A stretch of 64,000 bases of DNA. Source: G963720475 sp963720475. GTDB lineage: Bacteria; Actinomycetota; Thermoleophilia; Solirubrobacterales; Thermoleophilaceae. The notes below the pieces were generated by a model that saw nothing but the letters and a program-made list of their open reading frames with translations, was not told where the DNA came from and ran no database searches. Positions within the stretch are counted from its first letter, which is position 1. Each line of letters starts with the position of its first letter. Location of the stretch: assembly GCA_963720475.1 (NCBI GenBank), contig OY970394.1, forward strand, positions 1,736,001-1,800,000, read 5' to 3'. Below, in pieces: positions 1 through 8,064 of this stretch. Position numbers and translations under genes: made by a program.

Positions 1-888
1 TGGCCCGTCGACGCCGATATCGACGAGGTCCACCTCCCGCGGCCGGGGCACGCCGATCTCTCCGGTGTGCAGAAGTTCGGCTTCACCGACGTCCGCAACG
101 TGCTCGAGCGCGCGAGCGCGCGTGAGACGACGGCGCGCGTGGCGGTCGGCGGACTCGCCAAGGCGCTCCTACGGCGCTTCGGCGTCGAGGTCCGCAGCCA
201 TGTGCTCCGAATCGGGTCGGCCGCCGCGCCGGCGCCCGATGATCTCGAGGTGGCCGACTTCGAGGGCGTCGACGACTCGCCGGTCCGCTGCCTCGACGCG
301 GGTGCGAGCGACGAGATGGTCACGGCGATCGACGCCGCGCGCAAGGCGAACGAGTCGCTCGGCGGGATCTTCGAGGTGCGCGCGTTCGGATGCGTGCCCG
401 GGCTCGGCTCACACCTGTCGTGGTCGGAGCGGCTCGACGGCCGCCTCGGGCAGGCGATCATGTCGATCCAGGCGATGAAGGGCGTCGGAATCGGCGACGC
501 CTTCGACGTCGCCACCCGCGTGGGCTCCGAGGCCCACGACGAGATCTTCCATTCGGAGGACCGCGGGATCTTCCGCGAGACCAACCGCGCCGGCGGGCTC
601 GAAGGCGGGATGACGAACGGGGAGACGCTCATCGTCCGCGGGGCGATGAAGCCGTTGCCGACGCTGACGCAACCACTGCGCTCGATCGACCTCGAGACGA
701 AGGACCCCGCGCAGGCGCTGCGCGAGCGGACCGACTCGTGCACGGTGCCCGCGGCAGGCGTCGTCGGAGAGGCGATGGTCGCGCTCGTGCTCGGGTCCGC
801 GTACCGCGAGAAGTTCGGCGGCGACGCGCTCGACGACGCGCTCGCGGCGCTCGAGGCATACCGGGGGCGGATCGGGTGGAGGAGGTAG
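1..888 (+). CDS. aroC: Chorismate synthase, 5' end outside the window
   Basis: Converts 5-enolpyruvylshikimate-3-phosphate to chorismate, the last shikimate-pathway step, using reduced FMN in the cytoplasm. The frame is open from base 1 (WPVDADIDEVHLPRPGHADL), so the gene begins upstream. Family signatures are the RPGHAD and ERASARET blocks near the start, then GLGSHLSWSERLDGRLGQAI and MSIQAMKGVGIGDAF in the middle, and the C-terminal PAAGVVGEAMVAL. The stop lies inside the next gene, whose GTG start overlaps it by 13 nt, so translation of the two is probably coupled. It heads a run of shikimate genes (aroC, aroK-aroB fusion, aroQ). Confidence 0.95.
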   Translation, partial: WPVDADIDEVHLPRPGHADLSGVQKFGFTDVRNVLERASARETTARVAVGGLAKALLRRFGVEVRSHVLRIGSAAAPAPDDLEVADFEGVDDSPVRCLDAGASDEMVTAIDAARKANESLGGIFEVRAFGCVPGLGSHLSWSERLDGRLGQAIMSIQAMKGVGIGDAFDVATRVGSEAHDEIFHSEDRGIFRETNRAGGLEGGMTNGETLIVRGAMKPLPTLTQPLRSIDLETKDPAQALRERTDSCTVPAAGVVGEAMVALVLGSAYREKFGGDALDDALAALEAYRGRIGWRR

Positions 889-2462
889 CGCAGGCCGGCA
901 CGCCGGCGGACGCCCCCGCGGGCGGCGACCGCCGCGCGCTCGTCTTCATCGGGTTCATGGGGGCGGGCAAGTCCACCGCCGCCCGTGTGGCGGGGGCCGA
1001 GCTCGGCGCCCAGGCGCTCGATTCCGATCGCGAGCTCGAGGCCGAGCTCGGCGAGCCGATCGAGGCGTTCTTCGACCGCGAGGGCGAGGAGGCCTTCCGT
1101 GCGCGCGAGGAGGAGGTCGTCCTGCGCACGCTCGCGCGCCCCGACGCCGACGTGGTCGCGCTCGGCGGGGGTTCGGTCGGCTCGGAGCGCGTCCGCGCCG
1201 CACTCGAGGGCCACACCCTCGTCCACCTCGAGGTCGAGCCCGAGCGCGCGTGGCAGCGCGCGTCGGGGAAGGGCCGCCCGCTGGCGCGCGACCGCGGGCG
1301 GTTCGACGAGCTGCTCGCCGAGCGGCAGGGCCTCTACGACTCGCTCGCCGACGCCCACGTCGCCCCGCTCGAGCGCGACGCCGTGCGGTTCGCCGTGCCG
1401 TCGCTCGCCGCGCTGCGCGACGCACAGTTGCGCGGCTTGCCGGCGCAGCTCGTGTGGGCGCGGTCGGCGTCGGGCGACTATCCGGTCTTCTTCGGCCGCG
1501 GGCTCGTGGAGGGCGGTTTCATCCACCCGCGCGACGGACGGCGGTTCGTCGTCACCGACGCGAACGTCGCGCGCGCCGTGCCGGCGCCGGCCGGCTGGGA
1601 CGCGGGCGCCGCCACGATCGCGATCCCCCCGGGGGAGACCGCGAAGCGGCTGGCGACCGCCGAGCACGTCCTGTCGGCGCTCGCTGCCGCGGGCGCGGGG
1701 CGCGAAGACCTCGTCGTCGCGCTCGGCGGCGGCGTCGTCGGCGACCTCGGGGGCTTCTGCGCGGCCACCTACCAGCGCGGCGTGCGCTGGGTGGGCGTGC
1801 CGACGACCGTGGTCGCTCAGGTGGACTCCGCATACGGCGGCAAGACCGGCGTCGACCTGCCGGAGGCGAAGAACTACGCCGGCGCCTACCACCAGCCCTC
1901 GGCCGTGATCACCGATCCCGCCACGCTCGCGAGCCTTCCGCCCGAGGAGGATGCCGCCGGCTACGCCGAGGTGGTGAAGACGGCGCTGATCGCCGGTGGG
2001 CCCCTGTGGGCGCGCGTCCGCCGCGGTGGTCCGCTCGACGACGCGACGATCCTCGACTGCCTGCGTACCAAGCTCGGCGTCGTCGCCGAGGACGAGCGCG
2101 ACGCGGGCCGGCGGCAGGTGCTCAACCTCGGGCACACGATCGGACACGCGATCGAGGCCGCGACCGGCTACGAGCGCTACCGGCACGGCGAAGCGATAGC
2201 AATCGGCCTCGTTGCCGCGCTGAGACTGTCCGGCCGCGACGCATTGCGCGAGGAGGTCGCCGGGCTGCTGCGCGAGCGCGGCCTGCCCGTGACGTTCGAA
2301 GGCGCGGCGGTGGACGACGTGCTCACCGCGCTCGCGCGCGACAAGAAGCGCATCGGCGAGCGCGTTCCGTTCGTGCTGGTCGAGGCTCCCGGCGAGGTAA
2401 CCCATGGCCATGAGCTGTCCGACGACTCGCTGCGCGCCGCGGTCGAGGAAGCTGCGGCGTGA
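876..2462 (+). CDS. aroKB: Fused shikimate kinase / 3-dehydroquinate synthase
   Basis: A 528-residue bifunctional shikimate enzyme. The N-terminal kinase (about residues 20-185) has the Walker A loop GFMGAGKST and the DSDRELE and ALGGGSV blocks, and phosphorylates shikimate. The C-terminal 3-dehydroquinate synthase (about 190-525) has GGGVVGDLGGF, the PTTVVAQVDSAYGGKTGVD block, EVVK and the metal-binding LNLGHTIGHAIE and HGEAIAIG, and makes dehydroquinate from DAHP with NAD and a divalent metal. The order is kinase first, with no internal stop or frame change. I chose GTG at 876 because it overlaps the aroC stop and sits just before the kinase; the same frame is open further upstream but only as a shadow of aroC. 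The stop overlaps the aroQ start (GTGA). Confidence 0.93.
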   Translation: MEEVAQAGTPADAPAGGDRRALVFIGFMGAGKSTAARVAGAELGAQALDSDRELEAELGEPIEAFFDREGEEAFRAREEEVVLRTLARPDADVVALGGGSVGSERVRAALEGHTLVHLEVEPERAWQRASGKGRPLARDRGRFDELLAERQGLYDSLADAHVAPLERDAVRFAVPSLAALRDAQLRGLPAQLVWARSASGDYPVFFGRGLVEGGFIHPRDGRRFVVTDANVARAVPAPAGWDAGAATIAIPPGETAKRLATAEHVLSALAAAGAGREDLVVALGGGVVGDLGGFCAATYQRGVRWVGVPTTVVAQVDSAYGGKTGVDLPEAKNYAGAYHQPSAVITDPATLASLPPEEDAAGYAEVVKTALIAGGPLWARVRRGGPLDDATILDCLRTKLGVVAEDERDAGRRQVLNLGHTIGHAIEAATGYERYRHGEAIAIGLVAALRLSGRDALREEVAGLLRERGLPVTFEGAAVDDVLTALARDKKRIGERVPFVLVEAPGEVTHGHELSDDSLRAAVEEAAA

Positions 2463-2905
2463 ACGCGTCCCGAAATCGCGTCGTGATCCTCCACGGGGTG
2501 AATCTCGACGCGCTCGGCCGGCGCGACCCGGACATCTACGGCACCTTCACCCTCAACGAGCTCGAACACCAGGTGCGCCATTTCGCGCTCGACCTCGACC
2601 TCGAGCCGTCGTTCTTCCAGACGAACCACGAGGGGGAGCTGTGCGAACAGCTCAACCGCTCGCCCGAGTTCGCCGACGGGATCGTGCTGAACGCCGGCGC
2701 CTGGACGCACTACTCGTACGCGATCCGCGACGCGCTCGAGGTTGCCGGGCTGCCGGCCGTCGAGGTCCACATCTCGGCGATCTCGAACCGCGAGGACTGG
2801 CGCAAGGTGTCCGTGTTCTCCGACCTCTGCATCGGCCAGATCGAGGGGAAGGGCATCGACGGCTACCGCGAGGCGCTCGAGCTGCTGGCCGACACTTTCG
2901 CGTGA
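2459..2905 (+). CDS. aroQ: Type II 3-dehydroquinate dehydratase
   Basis: Dehydrates 3-dehydroquinate to 3-dehydroshikimate, between the two activities of the preceding fusion. It has 148 residues, the usual length for type II enzymes. Family blocks are visible in variant form: HGVNLDALGRRDPDIYG (usually GPNLNLLG..EP..YG; the catalytic Arg and Tyr are kept), FFQTNHEGEL, NAGAWTHYS (usually PGAYTHTS) and VEVHISAISNRE with the active-site His. The GTG start overlaps the stop of the aroKB fusion and its own stop overlaps the next GTG (GTGA both times), so it is the third gene of a coupled operon. Confidence 0.9.
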   Translation: MNASRNRVVILHGVNLDALGRRDPDIYGTFTLNELEHQVRHFALDLDLEPSFFQTNHEGELCEQLNRSPEFADGIVLNAGAWTHYSYAIRDALEVAGLPAVEVHISAISNREDWRKVSVFSDLCIGQIEGKGIDGYREALELLADTFA

Positions 2906-3993
2906 GCGACACGGCAGCCCGAGTCGAGCGGCTGCAAGCCCTGATCGCCGAGCACGAGCTCGACGCGCTGATCGTCTCGAACCTCTTCAACGTCCGCTGG
3001 CTCGCCGGCTTCAGCGGCACCAACGGGGCATGCCTCGTGACCACGAGCGGCGACCCCGTGCTCGTGACGGACTTTCGCTACACGGAGCTCGCCGCCGAGC
3101 AGGCGCCGGAGTTCGAGCTGGTGAAGGCCGAACGCGAGCTGCTGGGCGCCGTGGTGGAGAGGCTGAGCGGGCGGGTCGGCTTCGATGACCGCCATCTGAC
3201 CGTCAAGGCGCACGCCCGCCTGACCGAGCTGCTCGAGGAGTCCGGCGGCGAGGGCGTCGAGCTAGTCGCCGCGGGCGGCCTCGTGGAAAAGCCACGGGCG
3301 GTGAAGGAGCCAGAGGAGGTCGCTGCGATCCGGGCCGCCGCAGCCGTCGGGGAGGAGCTCTACGCGGGCATCCGCGACCAGGGCCTCGCCGGCCGAACGG
3401 AGATCGAGGTCGCGCGCTGGATCGAGGCCGAGGCACGCGCCCGCGGTGCCGAGCCGTCCTTCCCACCGATCGTCGCGACGCGCGAGAACGGCGCGCGCCC
3501 GCACGCCGAGCCGCGCGACGCCGGGATCGGGACCGGCGAGCTGGTCGTGATCGACCTCGGCTGCAAGCTCGACGACTACTGCTCCGACTGCACCCGCACG
3601 TTCGCCAGCGGTCCGGTCGAGGGCGACGCGCTCGAGGTCTACGAGCTCGTCCGCTCGGCCCAGGCCGCGGCGCTCGAGGCCGCCGTCGACGGAGCGGTTC
3701 TGCGCGACGTCGACGCTGTCGCGCGCACGCTGATCGAAGAGGCGGGCCATGGCGACGAGTTCGGCCACAGCCTCGGGCACGGGGTCGGGCTCGAGGTCCA
3801 CGAGGAGCCGCGTCTCGCCGCGACCGCCGAGGAGGGCGAGGCGCTCGCCGCCGGGATGGTCGTGACGGTCGAGCCCGGCGTCTACGTCGCGGGCGAGTTC
3901 GGCGTGCGGATCGAGGATCTCGTCGTCGTCGGCGACGAGGGCAACGAGGTGCTGACGCCCTTCCCCAAGGACCTGACGGTCGCGGGCACGTAG
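2902..3993 (+). CDS. M24 family Xaa-Pro aminopeptidase
   Basis: Predicted cytoplasmic metallopeptidase removing N-terminal residues ahead of proline, 363 residues. A creatinase-like N-terminal domain (about 1-130, with NVRWLAGFSGTNG) precedes the pita-bread catalytic domain. The five metal ligands are visible: Asp in VVIDLGC, Asp in CSDCTRTF, His in GHSLGHGVGLEVHEEP, Glu in VEPGVY and Glu in RIEDLVV. GTG at 2902 overlaps the aroQ stop by 4 nt and gives a normal N-terminus. In many actinobacteria and firmicutes this gene sits between aroQ and efp; here efp is 13 kb away. The 3' end is overlapped antisense by the convergent membrane gene. Confidence 0.9.
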   Translation: MSDTAARVERLQALIAEHELDALIVSNLFNVRWLAGFSGTNGACLVTTSGDPVLVTDFRYTELAAEQAPEFELVKAERELLGAVVERLSGRVGFDDRHLTVKAHARLTELLEESGGEGVELVAAGGLVEKPRAVKEPEEVAAIRAAAAVGEELYAGIRDQGLAGRTEIEVARWIEAEARARGAEPSFPPIVATRENGARPHAEPRDAGIGTGELVVIDLGCKLDDYCSDCTRTFASGPVEGDALEVYELVRSAQAAALEAAVDGAVLRDVDAVARTLIEEAGHGDEFGHSLGHGVGLEVHEEPRLAATAEEGEALAAGMVVTVEPGVYVAGEFGVRIEDLVVVGDEGNEVLTPFPKDLTVAGT

Positions 3994-5144
3994 AGCATCG
4001 CCGCGATCCACGCGGCCATCGGCACGGTCCAGGCGAGGAAGACGGCGTTTGCCGCGGCCGGCTCGTGGACGCGGTTCCCGAGCCAAAGTCCGGTCACGGC
4101 CACGATCGTCGCGAGCGGCGGCCCATCGCGGCGCAGCCCGTCCCAGGCGGCGAGCGAGAGCAGGAACGGCACCGCGTAGTAGGGGAACGTCAGCGGGTCG
4201 AGCATGCAGCGCAGCAGGAACAGGAGCGCGAGCAGGCCGAGCGCGTCGGTGCGCTGCAGCTCGCGCCGGCGCAGCCAGAAGAGCCCCGCCAGCGGCACCG
4301 CGATCAGCACGATCAGCGGGTGGGTGAGCGACGCGATCCCGGCCGGCAGCGTGTAGTTCGAGACCTCGACGCTCCCGACGCCGTCGGAGACGGTTCGCGC
4401 GGTCTCGGTTGCGAACGGCCACCAGACGTTGAGCGCGGTGACGCGGAATCCTGCCGCACCGTCGGTGTGGGCCGCCTGCCCCGTGCGCGCGTCGAACGCC
4501 TCGGGCGCGCCGAGCGCGAACGGCAGCGTGAACGCGGCGACGATCCCTCCCGCGACGAGCGCGATCGCGATGCGTCGGTTGGAAGCCGCGAGCAGGACGG
4601 GGAGTGCGGCGAGCACCGCCCACTGTTTCGTCGCGCCGGCGAAGCCCAGCAGGATGGCGGCGACGAGCCAGCGGTCGCGCGTGGCGGCGATCACCGCTCC
4701 GACGCAGAGCGCGGCCCCGAGGTACTCCTCGGGGTGGCCCCAGCGGAGCGCGTCGATGGTCAGCGGGTTGACGAGGAAGACCCCGGCGACCACGAGCCGC
4801 CAGCCGAGCGGCTTGCCGCGCGCCGCCATCAGGCGCTCGACCCAGACGGCGAGCAGGCCGGCGACCAGCAGGCACGGCAGCGCGCCGAGGCGGTAGACGA
4901 GTAGCTGCGAGCCGCTTCCGAGGTCGGCAAGCAGGGCGAACGGCCCGCGCAGGAAGATCGAGAAACTGCCCATCAGCGGCTGCTGCGCGACGAGGGCTGA
5001 GAGGTCGCCGCGGGCGAGCGCCCCGATGGCCGGCCCGGCGTCGATCGAGTAGTCGTTCCCCGCGCCCGGGGAGTTGAGGACGTACAGCGTGCTGATGACG
5101 GCCGCTGCGAGTACGCCGGCAGCCGCGGGGAGACGCGCGCGCAT
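3882..5144 (-). CDS. Polytopic membrane glycosyltransferase-like protein (GT87/DUF2029 type)
   Basis: A 420-residue membrane protein with about ten hydrophobic segments. It starts MRARLPAAAGVLAAAVIST, followed by a loop with the acidic motif NDYSIDAGP. The layout of conserved short loops and long hydrophobic helices, with WGHPEEYLGAALCVGA in the middle, resembles polyprenyl-phosphomannose-dependent mannosyltransferases that add mannose outside the membrane; substrate unknown. ATG at 5144 is the last start before the first helix; longer upstream starts add only low-complexity sequence. The last 37 codons run antisense over the convergent M24 peptidase gene (112 nt) and are rich in S/T/R, unlike the rest, so the true stop may lie near 3990 and be hidden by a frame error. 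Confidence 0.7.
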   Translation of the reverse strand: MRARLPAAAGVLAAAVISTLYVLNSPGAGNDYSIDAGPAIGALARGDLSALVAQQPLMGSFSIFLRGPFALLADLGSGSQLLVYRLGALPCLLVAGLLAVWVERLMAARGKPLGWRLVVAGVFLVNPLTIDALRWGHPEEYLGAALCVGAVIAATRDRWLVAAILLGFAGATKQWAVLAALPVLLAASNRRIAIALVAGGIVAAFTLPFALGAPEAFDARTGQAAHTDGAAGFRVTALNVWWPFATETARTVSDGVGSVEVSNYTLPAGIASLTHPLIVLIAVPLAGLFWLRRRELQRTDALGLLALLFLLRCMLDPLTFPYYAVPFLLSLAAWDGLRRDGPPLATIVAVTGLWLGNRVHEPAAANAVFLAWTVPMAAWIAAMLYVPATVRSLGKGVSTSLPSSPTTTRSSIRTPNSPAT

Positions 5145-5190
5145 GGCTCTTACATCGGCATCCCCGCTACTTCGATTGAGCCCAGATGGG

Positions 5191-6357
5191 ATGCTCCCGG
5201 CCTTGACGGCGACCACTCCGGAACGGCTGCTGATGGGCTCGGGGCCGAGCCCGGTTCCGCCACGCGTGCTCGAGGCGCTCGCGCGCCCGACCATCGGTCA
5301 CCTCGACCCGGCGTTCGTCGAGGTGATGGAGGAGACGTGCGCCGCGCTGCGTGAGGTCTTCGTCACCTCGAACACGGCGACCTTCCCGCTGTCGGCGACG
5401 GGTGGGGGCGGCATGGACGCACTCGTGACGAACTTCGTCGCCCCGGGCGATCGCGTCGTGCTCGCGGTCTGCGGGCTCTTCGGCGAGCGTCTCTCCGACG
5501 CGCTCGGCCGCGCGGGGGCCGACGTCGTCCGCGTCGAAGGAGAGTGGGGGAGGGCGATCCCGGCCGAGCGGTTGATCGAGGCCGCCGAACCCGGCCTCGA
5601 CGCGCTCGTACTCGTCCACGGCGAGACCTCGACGGGCGTCTGCCAGCCGCTCGACGGCCTCGCCGAGACGGTCCGCGAGCGCGACGCGCTGCTGTTGATG
5701 GACTGCGTCACATCGCTGTCAGGTCAGCCGCTGCGGATCGACGATGCCGGGGTGGACGCCGCCTTCAGCGGTAGCCAGAAGTGCCTCAACTGCCCGCCGG
5801 GCCTCGCACCGTTCACCGCCGGCGAGCGGGCGCTCGAGAAGCTCGAGCGCTCGGGCAAGCCGCCGCGCTCGTGGTACTTCGACCTCTCGATGCTGCGTGC
5901 GTTCTGGGTACCGGAAGGCGCACGCGCCTACCACCACACCGTCCCGATCAACATGGTCTATGCGCTCGAGCAGGCACTCGAGCTCGTGACCGACGAGGGC
6001 CTCGAGGGACGCTGGGAGCGCCACGCCCGCGCCCACGAGGCGCTGCGCTCCGCGTTGGCCTTGTTCGGGCTGGAGCGGCTTGCGCCCGACGGCGAGCAGC
6101 TCCATCCGCTGCTCGCGGTGCGCGTGCCGGAATCGGTCTCCGACGAGGCGGCCGTCCGTTCGCAGCTGCTCACCGAGCACGGGATCGAGATCGCCGGCGG
6201 CCTCGGGCCGTTCGCCGGCAGCGTCTGGCGGATCGGGGTGATGGGAGTGGGGGCGACGCAGCCGCTGCAGGAGCGGCTCGTCGAGGGCCTCGCCGCTGTG
6301 CTCGGCCACGACCCAGCCGACGCCCTGTCCGCTCTCCAAACAGGCTGGACGACCTAA
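5191..6357 (+). CDS. Class V aminotransferase (alanine-glyoxylate / serine-pyruvate type)
   Basis: PLP enzyme of 388 residues, fold type I class V. It begins with ERLLMGSGPSPVPPRVLEAL, the family's glycine/proline start, and contains ATGGGGMDALVTNF, HGETSTGVCQP, MDCVTSLSGQPLRID and the PLP-lysine segment FSGSQKCLNCPPGL. Relatives transfer amino groups between alanine, serine or ureidoglycine and glyoxylate or pyruvate; the substrate cannot be told from sequence. ATG at 5191 is preferred, and TTG at 5203 is a possible alternative. It is transcribed divergently from the membrane glycosyltransferase and is followed by the first palindromic element and the mutasome cassette. Confidence 0.88.
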   Translation: MLPALTATTPERLLMGSGPSPVPPRVLEALARPTIGHLDPAFVEVMEETCAALREVFVTSNTATFPLSATGGGGMDALVTNFVAPGDRVVLAVCGLFGERLSDALGRAGADVVRVEGEWGRAIPAERLIEAAEPGLDALVLVHGETSTGVCQPLDGLAETVRERDALLLMDCVTSLSGQPLRIDDAGVDAAFSGSQKCLNCPPGLAPFTAGERALEKLERSGKPPRSWYFDLSMLRAFWVPEGARAYHHTVPINMVYALEQALELVTDEGLEGRWERHARAHEALRSALALFGLERLAPDGEQLHPLLAVRVPESVSDEAAVRSQLLTEHGIEIAGGLGPFAGSVWRIGVMGVGATQPLQERLVEGLAAVLGHDPADALSALQTGWTT

Positions 6358-6403
6358 CCCCTCGCGGATCGCTCGTCCTGAGCCGCTCGCCACGGCGCTC
6401 CTC

Positions 6404-6481
6404 GCGCGGGTGGCGCGGGGAAGTCTCTCGACGCGAAGCTCCCGCGAGCGGCGAGAGACTTACCGGCGACAGGACCCGCGC
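6404..6481. repeat. Palindromic element, copy A (intergenic)
   Basis: A 78-nt core bounded by an 8-bp inverted repeat, GCGCGGGT (6404-6411) and ACCCGCGC (6474-6481). Inside it is a perfect 10-bp hairpin, AAGTCTCTCG (6421-6430) with CGAGAGACTT (6452-6461). It shares the blocks GGTGGCGCGGGGAAG and TTACCGGCGACAGGACCCGCG with three copies inside dnaE2, but the hairpin arms have changed sequence while staying complementary. A 12-bp direct repeat, CGCCACGGCGCT, occurs at 6388-6399 and 6481-6492. It lies between the aminotransferase stop and the LexA box of imuB. Confidence 0.85.
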
Positions 6482-6517
6482 GCCACGGCGCTAGACAGGG
6501 CACCCTTGACCCTTGTG

Positions 6518-6531
6518 CGAACATACGTTCG
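6518..6531. promoter_or_regulatory. LexA operator (SOS box) upstream of imuB
   Basis: CGAACATACGTTCG is a near-perfect palindrome matching the Gram-positive/actinobacterial LexA consensus CGAAC-N4-GTTCG. It ends 3 nt before the imuB ATG and lies downstream of a TTGACC hexamer (6507-6512), so a bound repressor would block initiation. An almost identical site precedes dnaE2. Confidence 0.9.
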
Positions 6532-6534
6532 CCT

Positions 6535-7794
6535 ATGGTCGTATCCGTCCTCTTCCACCGTTTCGCACTGCTGGCGGCGGTGGGAGGGCGCGAGGAGATC
6601 CTGCGCGAGCCCGTCGCGCTGGCGCCCGAGTCGGGCCGTGAGCAGCTCGTCGGCGAGGTCTCACCGCGCGCCGAAGCCTTCGGCGTCGTGCGCGGGATGC
6701 GCGTGGGGGAGGCGCTCGGGCGCAGCCCCGAGCTGAGGCTCGTCGCGCCAGATCCGGAGCGCGTCGAGGCGCTCTGGAGCGGGGTGCTCGACCGTCTCGA
6801 GGGGGTCGGGGCCGGGGTCGAGTCCGAAGAGCCGGGGACGGCCTGCTTCGAGGAGGCGGGCCTGCGCGGCATCCACGGCGGTTCGCTTGACGGCGTCCTC
6901 ACCGCCGCGCGGGATGCCGCCGGCACCGGTGCGCGCCTGGGAGCCGGGTCGAGCCGCTTCGTCGCCTGGGTCGCCGCCGGCGAGACGCCGGCCCGGCGAC
7001 CGGGTCGCTCGGCCCGCGGACCACGCGGACTGGCCGTGCGAGCGGGCGCCGGTGCACTCGTCGTTCCCGCCGGCGCCGAGCGCGGCTTCCTCGCCCCGCG
7101 GCCGGTCGGGCTGTTGCGCTCGCGGATCGAGCTCGCGGGGCTGTGTGAGACGCTCGAACGGCTCGGGATCCGGACGCTCGGCGAGCTGTCCGAGCTGCCC
7201 TCGGCCGCCGTTGCCGAGCGCTTCGGCCATCCGGGACTGCGCGCGCTCGACCTCGCCCGCGGGCGCGACAGCGCGATCGAGCCGCGCCGGCCGCCGGAGG
7301 CCGTCCGCGAGCGCCTCGAGCTGCCCGAGGCCGCGTCCGGGCTCCAGCTCGAGCGCGCGCTGGAGCTGCTCGTCGCCCGACTGCTCGGGCGCCCCGAGCG
7401 CCGCGGCCGCTCGCTGCGCGCGCTGGTGCTCTCGGCGCGCCTCGCAGCCGGTGGCGGCTGGCGCACGAGGACGGCGCTGCGCTCCCCGACCGCGCTCCCC
7501 GAGCGCCTCGCGCTGGCGCTCGGGCGAAAGCTGTGCGAGCTGCCCGGGCCGGCCGCCTCGCTCGCGCTCGAGGTCGAGGCGTTCGGGCCGCCGGCGCACC
7601 GCCAGGAGGAACTGGCGGGCACCGCGGAGCGCGCCGCGGCCAGGCGCGCCCGGCTCGCCGAGGCGATCAGGCAGGTGCGCCAGGCCGCGGGCGAGGGGGC
7701 TGCGCTGCGCGTGCTCGAGGTGGACCCCGGCTCGCGGGTGCCCGAGCGGCGCGCAGCGCTGACTCCGTTCCCGCCGCCGGGCGAGCGGCGATGA
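6535..7794 (+). CDS. imuB: ImuB-like Y-family polymerase homologue, catalytically inactive
   Basis: A 419-residue protein with the shortened Y-family layout of ImuB, the adaptor of the mutasome that works with DnaE2. The N-terminal region has the family segment GVVRGMRVGEALGRSPELRLVAPDP but lacks the acidic polymerase residues: the position of the Y-family SIDEA motif reads CFEEAGL. An HhH-like part (LERLGIRTLGELSELPSAAVAERFG) and a little-finger-like region follow. The ATG sits 3 nt after a LexA box, so damage induction is expected. The stop overlaps the DUF6504 start (ATGA). No ImuA/RecA-like gene precedes it, and the usual C-terminal region is short. The role is inferred from the family and from dnaE2 nearby. 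Confidence 0.82.
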   Translation: MVVSVLFHRFALLAAVGGREEILREPVALAPESGREQLVGEVSPRAEAFGVVRGMRVGEALGRSPELRLVAPDPERVEALWSGVLDRLEGVGAGVESEEPGTACFEEAGLRGIHGGSLDGVLTAARDAAGTGARLGAGSSRFVAWVAAGETPARRPGRSARGPRGLAVRAGAGALVVPAGAERGFLAPRPVGLLRSRIELAGLCETLERLGIRTLGELSELPSAAVAERFGHPGLRALDLARGRDSAIEPRRPPEAVRERLELPEAASGLQLERALELLVARLLGRPERRGRSLRALVLSARLAAGGGWRTRTALRSPTALPERLALALGRKLCELPGPAASLALEVEAFGPPAHRQEELAGTAERAAARRARLAEAIRQVRQAAGEGAALRVLEVDPGSRVPERRAALTPFPPPGERR

Positions 7795-8036
7795 CGGCGC
7801 CGCGCCGTCTCGGCGAGCCGCGCCCCGCCGAGGTCCGCGTGGGCCGGGACGGGGCGCCTGCGCAAGTCGCCGGCGCTGCCGTCGAGGCCGTGCGCGAGCA
7901 GTGGCTCGTCGAGGACCGCTGGTGGACCGAGCGCCCGCTGCGGCGGCGCTACTTCGAGCTGATCGACTCCGCCGGCCGCGATCTCGTCGTCTTCCGCGAC
8001 CTCGAGCGCGGGCGCTGGTACGAGCAGCGCGCCTGA
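7791..8036 (+). CDS. DUF6504 family protein
   Basis: An 81-residue basic protein (MTAPRRLGEPRPAEVRVG...). The conserved heart is EQWLVEDRWWTERPLRRRYFE followed by DLVVFRDLERGRWYEQRA. The family is found next to or fused to ImuB-like polymerases in actinobacteria, so it is probably a small partner of the mutasome; its biochemical role is unknown to me. ATG at 7791 overlaps the imuB stop by 4 nt, so it is translated with imuB and should share its LexA control. Confidence 0.75.
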   Translation: MTAPRRLGEPRPAEVRVGRDGAPAQVAGAAVEAVREQWLVEDRWWTERPLRRRYFELIDSAGRDLVVFRDLERGRWYEQRA

Positions 8037-8052
8037 TCTGCACTGCGCCGGG

Positions 8053-8058
8053 TAGAAC
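8053..8058 (+). promoter_or_regulatory. Candidate -10 hexamer of the PhoD-like gene
   Basis: TAGAAC (followed by T) ends 6 nt before the GTG start at 8065, in the 28-nt gap after the DUF6504 stop. The placement fits a leaderless transcript, as at many operon heads in this window. Confidence 0.4.
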
Positions 8059-8064
8059 TGGTCT

